The notes under the pieces: generated by a model | Seen by the model: the letters and a program-made list of their open reading frames with translations, nothing else | Database searches by the model: none | Told to the model about the DNA's origin: nothing | Part shown: positions 12,949 through 23,334 of the stretch, in pieces | How positions within the stretch are numbered: position 1 is the first letter of the stretch | Layout: each line of letters opens with the position of its first letter | Assembly: GCA_023362775.1 (NCBI GenBank) | Contig: JALMGJ010000011.1 | Location: forward strand, 19,332,001 to 19,396,000 | Direction: 5' to 3' | From: Charina bottae | Lineage: Eukaryota > Chordata > Lepidosauria > Squamata > Charinaidae | DNA length: 64,000 bases | Position numbers and translations under genes: made by a program

Positions 12949-13813
12949 CCTAGACTGTGAAGTCCTCATTGGGACCGGTGGCAAGCTAGAAATAGGGATC
13001 TACAGGAAACCCACACACACAGATCAATACCTGATGTTTGACTCCCACCATCCACTGCAGCACAAACTAGGAGTCATCAGGACATTGTCACACAGAGCAG
13101 AAACCATCCCCACCTCCATGGATTCCAAAAAGAATGAAAAGCAGCATCTGAGAACAGCTCTGCAGGCCTGTGGATATCCAAATTGGGCCTTCACCAAATC
13201 TAAGTCTACCAGACCTAAAACAGCAACAGATAGGGCTGAGACTCAGAGTAAACGGAAGAACCTGGTCATTCCTTACATGGCTGGCGTGTCTGAAAAGATA
13301 TAACGGATATTTGGCAAACACCACATACCTGTATATTTCAAACCCACCAACACACTGAGACAGAGGCTTGTACACCCCAAAGATCAAACTCCAAAACACA
13401 AGGAAAGCAATGTAGTGTATGCAATCCAGTGCAGTGAGGAGTGCTCTGAACTCTACATTGGAGAAACCAAACAACCTTTGTACAGGAGGATGGCCCAACA
13501 CAGGAGAAGTAACACCACAGGACCAGAGTCAGCAGTTTATCTTCATCTAAAGGAAAAAGGACACTCATTTGAGGACATTAATGTTCACATTTTAGACAGA
13601 GAAGATAGGTGGTTTGAGAGAGGGGTCAAGGAATCCATTCATGCCAACTTGGAAAATCCTTCCTTGAATAGAGGTGGGGGCCTCAGGCATAACCTTTCCC
13701 CTATCTTCCTTCCTGCTTTGTCTTCTGTGCCTAGGAAGATTAAGACCATTTCACAAGCTCAACAGCAGCAGGGTAATCTTAACGATCCTCCTTTAGATGA
13801 TAAAGGGACTTAG
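12949..13813 (+). pseudogene. PLE reverse transcriptase end plus GIY-YIG endonuclease, right arm
   Basis: The mirror copy, beginning 16 nt further into the element than the left arm. It encodes the same RT C-terminal part (HPLQHKLGVIRTLSHRAE) and the same GIY-YIG domain (YAIQC, ELYIGETKQPLYRRMAQHRR). It shares the TAA stop at 13301-13303 with the left arm but reads through at the left arm's extra TAG, where it has TAC (Tyr). The open frame from 13415 to 13813 is identical in translation to its left-arm counterpart. It is truncated at the 5' end and not functional. Confidence 0.88.
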
Positions 13814-14155
13814 AAACAAACATCTCAAAAATAACCATGACCTAGCCCCAGGTGCAAGGTCACACAGCCAGCCTAGAAACATATTTAAGGATTCCCTTAC
13901 TAACTTTACTCAGACTGAAGAAGCTCCTTGGATAAGGAGTGAAACGTTTCCACTAAGAAAATAGAAATCCAGTTGACATGATTCAAGCCACAGACTGTTC
14001 CACCTGGATGACTGAGAACCTTCATAGACAAAATGGCCACAATACCTCATTTGGCTTTGTCCTCCCCAGTGGGCTCTACTCTGCAGAGTATCAATACAGA
14101 AGCCATTTTAAGGAAGGGAAGTCTCTATTCTGAAATCTTCTGAAGCAGTCTAGAA

Positions 14156-14278
14156 CAGTGTTTCTCAACCAAGAAGTGTGGACTTCAACTCCCAGAATTC
14201 CCCAGCCAGCATGCCGGCTGGGGAGTTCTGAGAGTTGCAGTCCACACATCTTAAAATGGCTGAGGTTGAGAAACCCCA
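14156..14278. mobile_element. hAT-type MITE, family A
   Basis: A palindromic family A copy with degraded ends. The flanks GTCTAGAA are repeated on both sides if the element ends at 14278. It sits just downstream of the PRRT2 exon on the - strand, in the last PRRT2 intron or 3' region. Confidence 0.8.
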
Positions 14279-14354
14279 GTCTAGAATACTAAGCATCACA
14301 ACTCTCTAGACTAGAGAGATCATCAAATCCAGCATTGCTTTCTTGGATACTCAC

Positions 14355-14487
14355 CTCCAAAATTGATGGCACAAGAGGCCACAATTATGAGCAACCCCCC
14401 GACCAGGGCAACGATGCTCAGCAGCTTTGCTACTCGTCCCAAGCGCCGAGCCCCATCGATGTCTCCCTGCTGAAAGCTGTTACGGGA
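14355..14487 (-). CDS. PRRT2: PRRT2, exon encoding the C-terminal membrane anchor
   Basis: PRRT2 is a presynaptic and axonal membrane protein that modulates SNARE-dependent release and sodium channels. This 133-nt exon follows a CAG acceptor and encodes [20 protein letters not shown], then [19 protein letters not shown] and AINFG. It is nearly identical to the human dispanin/CD225-type C-terminal region. It ends one base into a codon at GAG/GTGAGT. In human the next exon supplies only a last few residues (VYK) and the stop. That exon must lie further left and was not identified. Phase with the upstream exon is correct. Confidence 0.95.
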
Positions 14488-15103
14488 CTGACAAGGGAGT
14501 AAAAAGAAAAGTGAGTTTTAAAATGATGCTACATTCTTAAGAGCTCACCTGAGCCCAGAAATCTCATCTCAACCATTTCCACGGCTTAAATCAAAACGCA
14601 CTTTCGCCCCCTCTCCTCGTGGTGGTTAGTGGGCACTCAGAGCACTGCACTGGCAATCCTGGCGGAAACTCTCCAACCTTGCCAGAGGAAAATTGATCAA
14701 GCCAGCTGCAAGATTGGATTTAGAGTGTTCTTAAAATGACGAGAGTTCAAGCAACAGATCTGCCTGAGATATTAGAGCTCTGTGGCACCCAAGGAAATAA
14801 AACCCCAGTAGTGATCTTGCCTTCTAACAGAGACCTCTGTTGATATGGTTGGAAAACCTAATATTGGAGTTGGGGGGGCGGCATACTTCGTTCCTGCCCC
14901 ACCTGATTATTTTGATTAAAAATTAATTTGGAAATGGGTACACTGAAAAGCAAAATCCGAACAGTCCTTCTTATCGAGCATTGATTGAAAGACTGTCCAG
15001 ACCATGTTTGGTTTAGAGACCCATTAGAAGGAGAAGCTGAGATATTAACAGCTAGACAGCTTCTCACTCAGGCATATAAATCATCCACCCATCCTCACTG
15101 CCA

Positions 15104-15221
15104 GGGGGTCCAAAAAGTCAAGATGGCAGCCACAGCCATGCAATCAAACCATGCAAACCTGCCCCCTTTTTATGTGCATTAATTGCATGGTTGCAGCACC
15201 ATCCTGACTTTTTTGGACCCC
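15104..15221. mobile_element. Palindromic MITE, unclassified
   Basis: Inverted ends GGGGTCCAAAAAGTCAAGAT and ATCCTGACTTTTTTGGACCCC enclose about 75 bp. It has no coding capacity. No clear target-site duplication was found, so the superfamily is unassigned. It lies in the PRRT2 intron between 14488 and 16287. Confidence 0.65.
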
Positions 15222-15454
15222 TCCCTGCACACATCCTTACCCTCTAAGCCAAACATGTATTGTTTGTATGATAGATTTATTTCTTCTGTATGTGCTTGCA
15301 CACATATATACATTAGCACGTGCAAATTTTATGCAAGACACAACATTGTACTGTCCCTTCTTTTTGACAAAGCAGATATGAGCTCTCTCTCCACTGGCAT
15401 GAGTGGCCAAACATTCCAATAGAAAATAATATATGTGGCTCAGGGTTGAACTGT

Positions 15455-15930
15455 GGAGTCCTTGGTGCTCTCTGAGCTTGGTTGTTGGCTTGCAGATGTT
15501 TCATTACCCGACTAAGTAACGTCATCAGGGCGAGGGAGTGTGGGGTTTGCTCCCTGTTTATATATAGTAGCTTGCCTTGAGGGCAAGTTCGGTGTAGTGC
15601 TTAAGGCACCAGGCTAGAAACTGGGAGACTGTGAGTTCTAGTCCCGCCTTAGGCACAAAGCCGGCTGGGTGACCTTGGACCAGTCACTCCCTCTCAGCCC
15701 TAGGAAGGAGGCAATGGCAAACCACTTCTGAAAAACCTTGCCAAGAAAACTGCAGGGACTTGTCCAGGCAGTCTCGAAGAATCGGACACGATCAAACTGA
15801 AAAATAAACCCTATATATATATAAACATGGAGCACAACCCACACTCACTCGTACTGATGATGTTACCTAGTTGGGTAATGAAACGTCTGCAAGCCAAAAA
15901 CTGAGCTCAGGGAACACCAACGACGCCGCA
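15455..15930. mobile_element. Inverted PLE-type remnant split by a SINE
   Basis: The left part (about 15455-15562) contains TTGGCTTGCAGATGTTTCAT and ACCCGACTAAGTAACGTCAT. The right part (about 15820-15925) is its reverse complement with roughly 10% differences, containing ATGAAACGTCTGCAAGCC. The arms face each other like the head-to-head PLE dimers elsewhere in the window. The SINE at 15574-15813 occupies the centre. No coding sequence remains. Assignment to PLE rests on my recollection of this tail in reptile repeats. Confidence 0.65.
15574..15813 (+). mobile_element. tRNA-derived SINE with BovB-like tail (Sauria-SINE type)
   Basis: The 5' part has a tRNA-like promoter: an A-box-like GGTGTAGTGCTTAAGG and a B-box-like GAGTTCTAGTCCC. 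The body is GGCTGGGTGACCTTGGACCA followed by GAGGCAATGGCAAACCACTT. The 3' part AATCGGACACGATCAAACTG resembles the BovB 3' end at 51634-51680, which suggests mobilisation by BovB. It is inserted into the PLE remnant. Confidence 0.8.
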
Positions 15931-16287
15931 TGGCCAAAAATTCTATGGGTTTTCCCACCGCATCCCCCCAGAAAAGTGCGGCTTAAAGGAAACTTGCTGG
16001 TAAGCTGTGTGTTTTTGAGGAGGCACCAGCCCGGTTTGATTGATCTCCTTTCTCAGAAACATCCCAGTCTGAGGGTTTCTGCAGCAATCTATTCCATTTC
16101 TCTATGAGTAAGTGCATTGTTCTCCTTTTGTCTCAGGTGGATGAAGTGTGTGTTTGCAGCAGTAGGTAGGCTGGATGGATGGAAAGAGTGTATGTGAAGC
16201 CGCATTAAACAATGCCCGGGAAAGCATTGTACAGGGTCAACATGGCAGGTGGCTCTTTTAGTTGTCCAAACCCGCCCTGACACTTAC

Positions 16288-16869
16288 CATGACTGAGTAC
16301 ACAAAGGCGACGATGTTGATCGGCCAGATGGGGCAAAAGCAGGAGAGAGCAGCAATGAATATGTAGTCTCTGGGTTTCTCCCCAGCCTCCCCGGCTGCCG
16401 ATCCAGTCGCGGAGGCCTGCCGACTCAGACTGGCCCGCGGAGATCCGGCTGTTCCCGCGAGATGCACCTGAGACCCGGACAGGCTACTCCTCACCACAGC
16501 CCGCGGGCCACCATTGATGCTGTTCTGGGGCTTCAGGTCATTCAACGACGCCGACTTGGACCGCGCAGGGGGGGTAGCAGGAGGGGCTGGGGTGGTCCCT
16601 AATTCCTCAGCTGAGCCGGCCCTCAGCCCCAGGGGATCCCCATTCAGTTGGGGGCTCCCCACAGTCTCCTCGTCAATGGTCACGGTCACCAGCATGGATG
16701 ATGCAGGGTCCTCTGGTGCTGGGGGGCTATGTGGTGGGGAGTCCAGCTGTGGCTGCTGCTTTGCCTCTGCTTTTGGCTCCGCTTTTGGCTCTGCCTCTTG
16801 CTCCTCTTTCCCATCTTGCTTTGGCTCCGGCTCCGGAGGAGCCTCGTTCTTCTCAACATCATCTGACAT
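16288..16869 (-). CDS. PRRT2: PRRT2, main coding exon
   Basis: The exon starts after the acceptor AACCCAG (exon base 16882). The first ATG is at 16869, giving MSDDVEKNE. It encodes 194 residues. An acidic, proline- and glutamate-rich N-terminal region has KAEPKAEAKQQPQ and SPPHSPPAPEDPASS. A basic-serine linker follows with ARSKSASLNDLKPQNS. The exon ends with the first hydrophobic segment YIFIAALSCFCPIWPINIVA, which matches human LLSCFCPLWPLNVVAFAY. The donor is GTCATG/GTAAGT. The proline-rich part is much shorter than in the 340-residue human protein. The membrane part is highly conserved, as expected for this family. Confidence 0.96.
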
Positions 16870-17384
16870 GGCAGGCAAAGATCTGGGTTGGGGAGAATCA
16901 GAGGAGGCTTGAGTTCAACAATGTTGAACAAGGGGGTACCTTGGATTGCATCAACCCCAGAGCATGTTCTCTATGTCCGAGCTCCCATGAGGAAACTAGG
17001 AAATAATAGAGACACTCTTCCCGTGTCTTTCGACCCGAGGCCCCAAGATCTTCAAGGAGCCCTTCAGGATCCCTAAAGTGGTCCTTGGGTAATGAGAAGT
17101 TGGATACGGAAATGGTTATTAGCTGAGTGGTGTTTGCAATCACTTTGATCCCTTCATGCTGCAAGAAAAGAACATCGCCGCCTCTGAATGTGTTTGGCTT
17201 CCTAGGGTAGGAGAGAAGGTACATTAAGACCTACCTGTAGAACTCAACATGATTTCGAGGAGGAGGTTTGACTTCCAATTGTTTTTCAGCAATAATAACA
17301 GGGTGATGTTTACACCATTAAAATATGCTGCTGAAATGAAGAAAGGGGGGCGATCAGAAGGATGTGGGGTAGTGTGCATGTACA

Positions 17385-17422
<38 letters not shown>
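17385..17422. repeat. (CA)n microsatellite
   Basis: A CA run in the first PRRT2 intron, followed within 350 bp by an AAAT microsatellite at 17727-17775. Confidence 0.95.
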
Positions 17423-17424
<2 letters not shown>

Positions 17425-17726
17425 TACAGAAGGTGCAGGTCTTCCATCCCTGCTCTGTTTTCTGGAGAATAATATGATTTCATATTAGATACATTTTGGG
17501 TAGAATTTTGCATTTTGGAAATGGTGGCTTTTATTATGTTTAGAATAATAAATCCAGAGCTGGTGTTAGACCTTAGTTGCCCTTTTAAATTGTCTTTAAT
17601 TGTTCCATAGTACTTAAATTTGGAAGAAAACATCATCACAGAGACCAGATATTGGCATACGGACATTTGGTGTATGCATATTAAATACTGTATAATTTCA
17701 TTTGGGTTTCTATAATAAATACACAA

Positions 17727-17730
17727 ATGA

Positions 17731-17773
<43 letters not shown>

Positions 17774-17775
17774 AG
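17727..17775. repeat. (AAAT)n microsatellite
   Basis: About twelve AAAT units in the PRRT2 intron, with no LINE body recognised next to it. Confidence 0.95.
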
Positions 17776-17915
17776 CATGTTTCGTAATGCATAGATTGTA
17801 TACACATTCCTCTGAGCTTGTGCAGAATACCCTTCCTGTGCACATGGCTTTCTCACACCTTGGGTTGATTTTTTAAATAACAGCTAAACTGGGGGGGAAT
17901 AGTTAACATCTAGAT

Positions 17916-18022
17916 CAGTGTTCCTCAACCTTGGCAACTTGAAGATGTGTGGACTTCAACTCCCAGAACTCCCCAGCCAGCAAGTCCACACATCTTCAAG
18001 CTGCCAAGATGGAGAAACACTG
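17916..18022. mobile_element. hAT-type MITE, family A (shortened)
   Basis: Termini CAGTGTTCCTCAACC and GGAGAAACACTG with a loop about 25 bp shorter than the 134-bp form. The flanks ATCTAGAT and ACATAGAT match at 6 of 8, so this is an older copy. Confidence 0.78.
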
Positions 18023-18519
18023 ACATAGATGAAGCCTGGGAATCCAGCCCAAGGACTCTTTCCCACCAACACAGCCTCATATTCTCATCCACCATCTTTC
18101 ACATCACTCCCAGTGGCTTACGGGTCTCCTGAATGACCGTCAGAACAGCTGAGTTCCAGACATGAAATGAAACCTGACCGTTGGCCCCACTGTGATCTCC
18201 AAGGCCATCTGAAAGAAGACCAGCGCTGAGATTTAAGGGTAGCACTAATCTGAAACTGGACAAAATTTCAAATTGTCAGCTTAACTTTTAAGGTATGGAA
18301 GTTGACTCTGAGGGATCCTTGAGGGGGCTTACGATGGCCAATGTCATTTAAGGTAAGTATGCCAACATTAAGCCATTTCAGAGTTGGATAGTGGGTGAGA
18401 GGAAGGGAAGCAAAGAGCAGTTCCATCCATGTTTGGGAGACAAGATTTTATGAAGAGACTCCCTCACGTTGAGGTGGACACCTGGTGACTTCATGAATGC
18501 CTCTATCTTTGTTCTAGGC

Positions 18520-18782
18520 CAGGGCTTTCCAAATTTTTGCCGTTGGCGACACACCAACGGCCGGTGCGCAAAACCCCGGAAGCGCCACCGCCGCGCTTTT
18601 GGGATTTTGCGCGCCGTGGCAGTGGCGGCGTCCTGGTGTGTCTTGCGATAACCTGGAAGCACTGCCGCGTGCGGCGGCAACAGTGCGCCATCAGCGCTTC
18701 CGGGTTGTCACGCGCGACACACTTGGAGCCCCCAGACGACTGACACAATACTGTGTCGCGACACACAGTTTGGAAAGCCCTG
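18520..18782. mobile_element. hAT-type MITE, family B
   Basis: 263 bp with termini CAGGGCTTTCCAAA and TTTGGAAAGCCCTG and a perfect 8-bp duplication TTCTAGGC at 18512-18519 and 18783-18790. The inside is extremely CpG- and GCGG-rich with repeated GCGACACAC motifs. It has no open frame. This is the best-bounded copy of a family with nine members in the window. Confidence 0.92.
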
Positions 18783-18949
18783 TTCTAGGCAAATCTACGG
18801 AAGTGAGTTGCTGCTGTTTTTCTCCCAGATGCTTTTTTGCCTACACATCTACTTTGCAGCCCTGGGATTTCTTAGTGATTCCCCCATCCAAATATTAACC
18901 AGGTTGTGCTTGTTTTTCAAGATCAGCAGGACTTCATAATAGAGCGTGT

Positions 18950-19154
18950 CAGTGCTTTCCAATCTGCTGCCGTTGGCGATACACCAATGGCGGCAGCGGC
19001 GGCGGCCTCCGCTAAAATGCAGAAGTGCTAATGGCGTGCCGCTGCCCCTGCCACCGTGCACGCCCCCACCGCCGCTTCCGGGTTGTGTGGCGACACACCA
19101 AACTCTGTGTCGCCATACACTAAAGTGTTGCGACACACAGTTTGGAAAGCTGTG
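18950..19154. mobile_element. hAT-type MITE, family B
   Basis: Termini CAGTGCTTTCC and TTTGGAAAGCTGTG, with internal GTTGGCGATACACCAATGGC and a GCGG-rich core. The target duplication is unclear because the right side abuts the next element. Confidence 0.8.
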
Positions 19155-19560
19155 GAGGTAGTATTCGACTTACAACCACAGTTGGGACTGAAATATCTGT
19201 CGCTAAGTGAGGCGATCATTAAGTGAGTTAAGACTGATTTTATAACCTTTTTTGCCTGTCGTTAATTGAGTCACCGTGGTTGTTAAGTGAATCACGTGGT
19301 CGTTAAGTGAATATGGCTTCCTCCATTGACTTTGCTTGTTGGAAGCCAGCTGGGAAGGTCGCAAATGATGATCACGTGACCCCGGGATGCTGCAACCGTT
19401 GTAAATACATGCCGGTTGCCAAGTGCCTGAATTTCATCATGTGACCACAGGGATGCTGTGACAGTCGTAGGTGCAAGGACTGGTTGTAAGTCACTTTTTT
19501 CAGTGCCATCATAACTTCGAACGGTCACAAAATGAATGGTCATAAGTCGAGGACTACCTG
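19155..19560. mobile_element. Non-autonomous DNA transposon, Tc1/mariner-like
   Basis: The right end CGAGGACTACCTG is followed by TA. The left end GAGGTAGTATTCGACTTACA is its degraded inverse. The interior repeats GTTAAGTGA motifs. A shorter relative at 34963-35191 has both ends and flanking TA, which suggests a TA target site. It has no transposase frame. Confidence 0.6.
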
Positions 19561-20289
19561 TATATAAATGCCAACATTGGATGCATTCAAAATTAATATT
19601 TTAAGATAAGCAAACATAAAACCCTCTGTCCTTACATTATGTTTAGGCATATACAAAGTAAAGGAAAACTGTTAAGAAACAATATACTAAGATTTTTTAA
19701 AAATATTATTTTAATTTTAAAAACTTACACAGCATTCCTCCCCAACTGACATCCTGATATTTTGGCTTATAACTTCTAACATTGTCAGCAAACGTGAGCT
19801 CTGGCAACACCAGGCTGGGGAAGGAACTATTAATTCATAGTTCACAGGAACGGTTGTGGTTGCACTGCTATTCACTGTGGATCAATAATCACACAATCCA
19901 CACACACACACACACACCACCTTCATTTTCATTTTTGAGTGCAGACCTAATAGAATCTCTTGCACTAAGGGTATAAAATGGTCAAGTGGGCAGTCAAGTT
20001 ACGGGCACGCATGGAGAGGAGGGTGCCCCAGCTGTGTTAAATTCTAAGTGCCTTAAATTCCTACTGTTGCCTTTCCCGGTTCAGTACTTTTGTTTCCCTT
20101 TCCCTGTCCAGACACGAAACTGGGAAGAGGGAGCTGAGGTGTTCACACTTGCCAGGGACTGATCTCCAGACCCAACTCCCTGCTCGGTGGCCATTCCTGA
20201 TACGTATTTAAAAACAGGTCTGACGCATCCATGCGTGTCCTTCTCAGGGGCACATTCGATATGCAATTTGTTTCTTAAAATGTGTTTCT
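19561..20289. other. PRRT2 intron, nothing recognised
   Basis: A/T-rich sequence with a short CA run near 19896. No exon or bounded repeat was recognised. Confidence 0.5.
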
Positions 20290-20770
20290 AAAACTCTCAC
20301 ACATGAGCTGGCCTTGCATTATGGCTCACCTCGCTCAGGGTGAGCAAGTCTGGCTTCTGCTCGTCTGCCAACTGCAGACCACTGTGATTCGTGCGTTGGT
20401 GCCTTCCAGATTCGACTGTGGTAATGCACTTTTTATGAAGCCGCTGCTCAAGGCAGTTCAGGAACTTCATCCAGGGTAGAGCGTGGCAGGCTAATGGAAG
20501 CGATTTAATGGTCTCACCCATCATCCATTTGAGAAGTCTGCAGAAATTGCTGATTAGTTCTCAGCTCAGTTCAATACTTTTAACTCCCTAATTGCTAGAG
20601 TTCAAACTGTCTCTGGAAACAATTCCTTCTACCAGAAAAGGATTTCTCCTCCACCCCAGCTGGGCTCCTCAGATCCTACAAAGTGGTTTGATTCACTTCC
20701 AGTAGAAGTAAATGCTTTTCATTGGAAGGTTAGATTTACCAGAAACTCTTTAGAGAGCACAACTCGCTTC
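20290..20770 (+). mobile_element. L2/CR1-like LINE fragment
   Basis: The translated stretch VIRALVPSRFDCGNALF, with upstream LLLVCQLQTT, resembles the region of L2/CR1-type reverse transcriptases just after the catalytic domain. Stops interrupt it. The following 250 bp look like the degraded remainder of the same 3' end. Confidence 0.5.
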
Positions 20771-21136
20771 TTCCCAAATGTCTTTTCAAAAGCGAGTTAA
20801 GACTTTGTGGAAAGGGATCGTCATTATGCCTTCGTCACTCTTGTTAGCCCTACTCCTGATACATTATTGCCAATTTTCTATCTTTAAAATCTACCTGTTA
20901 TGTCATTATTGGCAAATACATTTGGTTTTTAAAATGGTAAAACACTATGCAGTTTTACAAACACTTTTAGGCAGCTATTGTTAAATAAAGAAATATAAAC
21001 AAGATATAATTGTTTAGCATATCGAAGTCTGTTGGGGTATTCCCCATAAGAAATGCCAGACATTCAGCTTATAACACCAAAACTGACTCTTATCATACAT
21101 AAAATAGTGAATTGTAATTCAAGATTAGGAGCTATG

Positions 21137-22915
21137 GGACTTCCGGTGGGGACATGGCGGGATGAACAGCTGTGATCGCGGGCTCCGCAGGCAGAACTGA
21201 CAATGTGGCAGTTTTTTTGGGCTCAGGCAGGCTTTTCCTGAAGCCGAGCGTTTTACCAGGAAAGGAAAACGCTCGGAATCACCCCATTTGTCCTCCATGA
21301 TGGCGGCTTGCAGCCAGGAAATCGTAAACAGCGTTCATGCTCGACTGGTAGATGCTGCTGGGAGGCAGCCACGCTGTAGCCTTAAAGGGACACTAAGACC
21401 AGCCACCCCAGTTCTAAATCACCCAATTTATATATATACTGTATTAAATATATATACCCTAAGAGAGGCTTTCTACAGCAAGGAGAAGTGGGCTCTCTTG
21501 GTGCTTATTGTTATTTTTGGGATTAATTAAAAAAATGTTTTTAAAGTTTTGGCTTGTTTTCCATCCAAATATTAAGGAATATTGAGAGCAAATAATTGTC
21601 TCCCTGTTATTATCTTTGTACTAAATTTGAATAAATTAGTGTTTTCCTACATGTTGAATCGGCTTTTTTGAACTTTCACTTTTCTGCTTCTACTTTCCCT
21701 GGGGAATTGTCTGCAATCTCACTCTCGCTTAAGTAAACACATTCCTTCATATCTTTGACTCGCTGGTTAAGCTCCTAGGGGGCGCCATAATCGACTGCGT
21801 GAGACATGGAGGACATCAAACAGACTTTCTCAGACTTCCAACGAGACTTCAAGCAGATTTTTTCTGATCTTACCAAGTTTTTATGCAAGGCATTCAAGAT
21901 ATTGTGGAAAATATGAGTTTTAAAATGTCTCATGTGGTTGGGGAGGTTGGGGATGAAATTGAGGAATTTAACAACGTCAGGAATGTCTCTTCGACTTCTG
22001 CAGAGATTCTGGAGGAAGATTGGATAGTTGAGTTGAAGAAATTAAAGGGAGAGATCGAGTTGCAAGCCATAAGTGAAATTGATCTTCTGATGGAATGTCT
22101 TGGAAAAGAAGGGGTTACTATGTATGGGAGGTTTCCTGAAGAGAAGTCAGAGTTTTTGAGGGGGGCAGTTGGGCTGTTTGATTTCTTTAAGAAAAAAAGC
22201 TTTATGTGTATTGTGGAGATATGTAAATGCTTTGGTTTATTTTGAGGTGGGATAAGGGTTTAAGAATATCTGGATTGCTTTTAGGGTTTGGCTGATTTAA
22301 TTTATCTTTAACGATTTGGATTAAGATTATTAAGGTATAAAAAAATAATGTCTGGTTTTTGGTTTGACATGATTAAGTTTATTAAAATTGCTGTATTATC
22401 AAGTATAATGGTAGACAATATATAGGTTTTTTAGTTTGATCTTTATTATAGTAGACAGGAATGCATAGAATAGTAGTAGGAAGGAAATAATTAAATAAAT
22501 GTTATCTTTGGGGGGGAAGTTGATTAGGATATATATACACACACACACACACATATATACATCCATCCATCCATACACACACACAGAGTATTTATAAATA
22601 CTATATATATATAAATATATTCTTTTTTCTTTTAATATAAGGGGAGGAAGCAACTATATTTAGTGATTTTTATAATGTGCCAATGATATCATTTATAGAA
22701 ATAATGTGATCTTGGTCTAATTTTGAGTAAGCGGTTGATTATGGATTTGTTGTATATCCTTGCTGTTAAAAGTCGGAAGTCACCTCTTTTTGTAACTTTA
22801 AAAAAAATATCTTGTGTTTCCACACTTTTTTTAGTTCTCTTTTTTTCTTTGTCGTTTTTTGTTTTTCTGTAGCTTTTATCTCTATTTGAAACTTAATAAA
22901 ATTCTTTAAAAAAAA
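21137..22915 (+). mobile_element. Internally deleted L1-type element with intact ends
   Basis: It is bounded by a 15-bp duplication, AGATTAGGAGCTATG at 21122-21136 and AGATTAGGAGTTATG at 22916-22930. It starts with a GC-rich 5' UTR-like segment (GGACTTCCGGTGGGGACAT) and contains an ORF1-like start near 21806 (MEDIKQTFSDFQRDFKQ) that shifts frame. Acidic, coiled-coil-like coding follows to about 22240. A 3' UTR ends in AATAAAATTC and poly(A). ORF2 is absent. The same 3' end occurs on the other strand at 23335-23664. A CA/TA-rich microsatellite lies at about 22530-22610. Confidence 0.82.
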
Positions 22916-23334
22916 AGATTAGGAGTTATGACTCAGATGAATATGTGGAAGTACAACAGTACATATTATTAATTGCACATAAATTGTGCCTTCCTTCAGT
23001 AATTCAAGCTAATATTCATTCAGCCTCTAACCAGACTCACTCTAAGGGATAAATGAGAAATTAGTTCACCTTTCAATGCAAATTTATTTTCAAACCAAAA
23101 TGCAAAGCAAAACTCAGTTGTTCATAAAAATGTGCCATTGTTCAGTTTTCAAGATGCATGTCAAAATGTATAAATAAAAGGAAAGAGTTCATAAAATGAT
23201 ATTGATGAAAATGATAAAGAAAATATATATTATAGAGAAAAATTCCTTGAAAAAATATCCCTAAGGCAAAATCATGTTCAAAAAAGTGCACATTAGAAAA
23301 AAAGACTATGCCTCTTCAAGTTTTTCTAATCTCT

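Larger units (their letters stand above)
11886..14031. mobile_element. Penelope-like element, head-to-head inverted dimer (2.1-kb palindrome)
   Basis: Two 5'-truncated PLE copies face each other. The left arm (11887-12932, - strand) and right arm (12949-13994, + strand) are each 1046 bp with only two differences noticed, separated by 16 nt (12933-12948). The unit is flanked by the 13-bp direct repeat AATGGCCACAATA at 11873-11885 and 14032-14044, so it inserted as one piece. Each arm encodes the end of the reverse transcriptase (FLDCEVLIGTGGK, YRKPTHTDQYL) followed by a GIY-YIG nuclease. The right copy continues 37 nt past the arm end with a terminal extension (13995-14031) that the left copy lacks. 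The spacer reads on as element sequence of the - strand copy. Confidence 0.92.

Noticed and set aside
12301..13560. Open frames read across the wrong strand of each palindrome arm
   Set aside because: They are antisense shadows of the GIY-YIG/RT frame; the mirrored pairs simply reflect the inverted repeat.
11886..14031. The palindrome as a sequencing or assembly chimera
   Set aside because: Direct duplications outside both ends, two arm-specific differences, unequal ends and smaller units with the same layout argue for a biological origin, although long reads should confirm it.
15574..15640. Possible tRNA gene from A-box and B-box motifs
   Set aside because: The motifs belong to the tRNA-derived head of a SINE; there is no cloverleaf and the same head recurs at 33157 and 49412.
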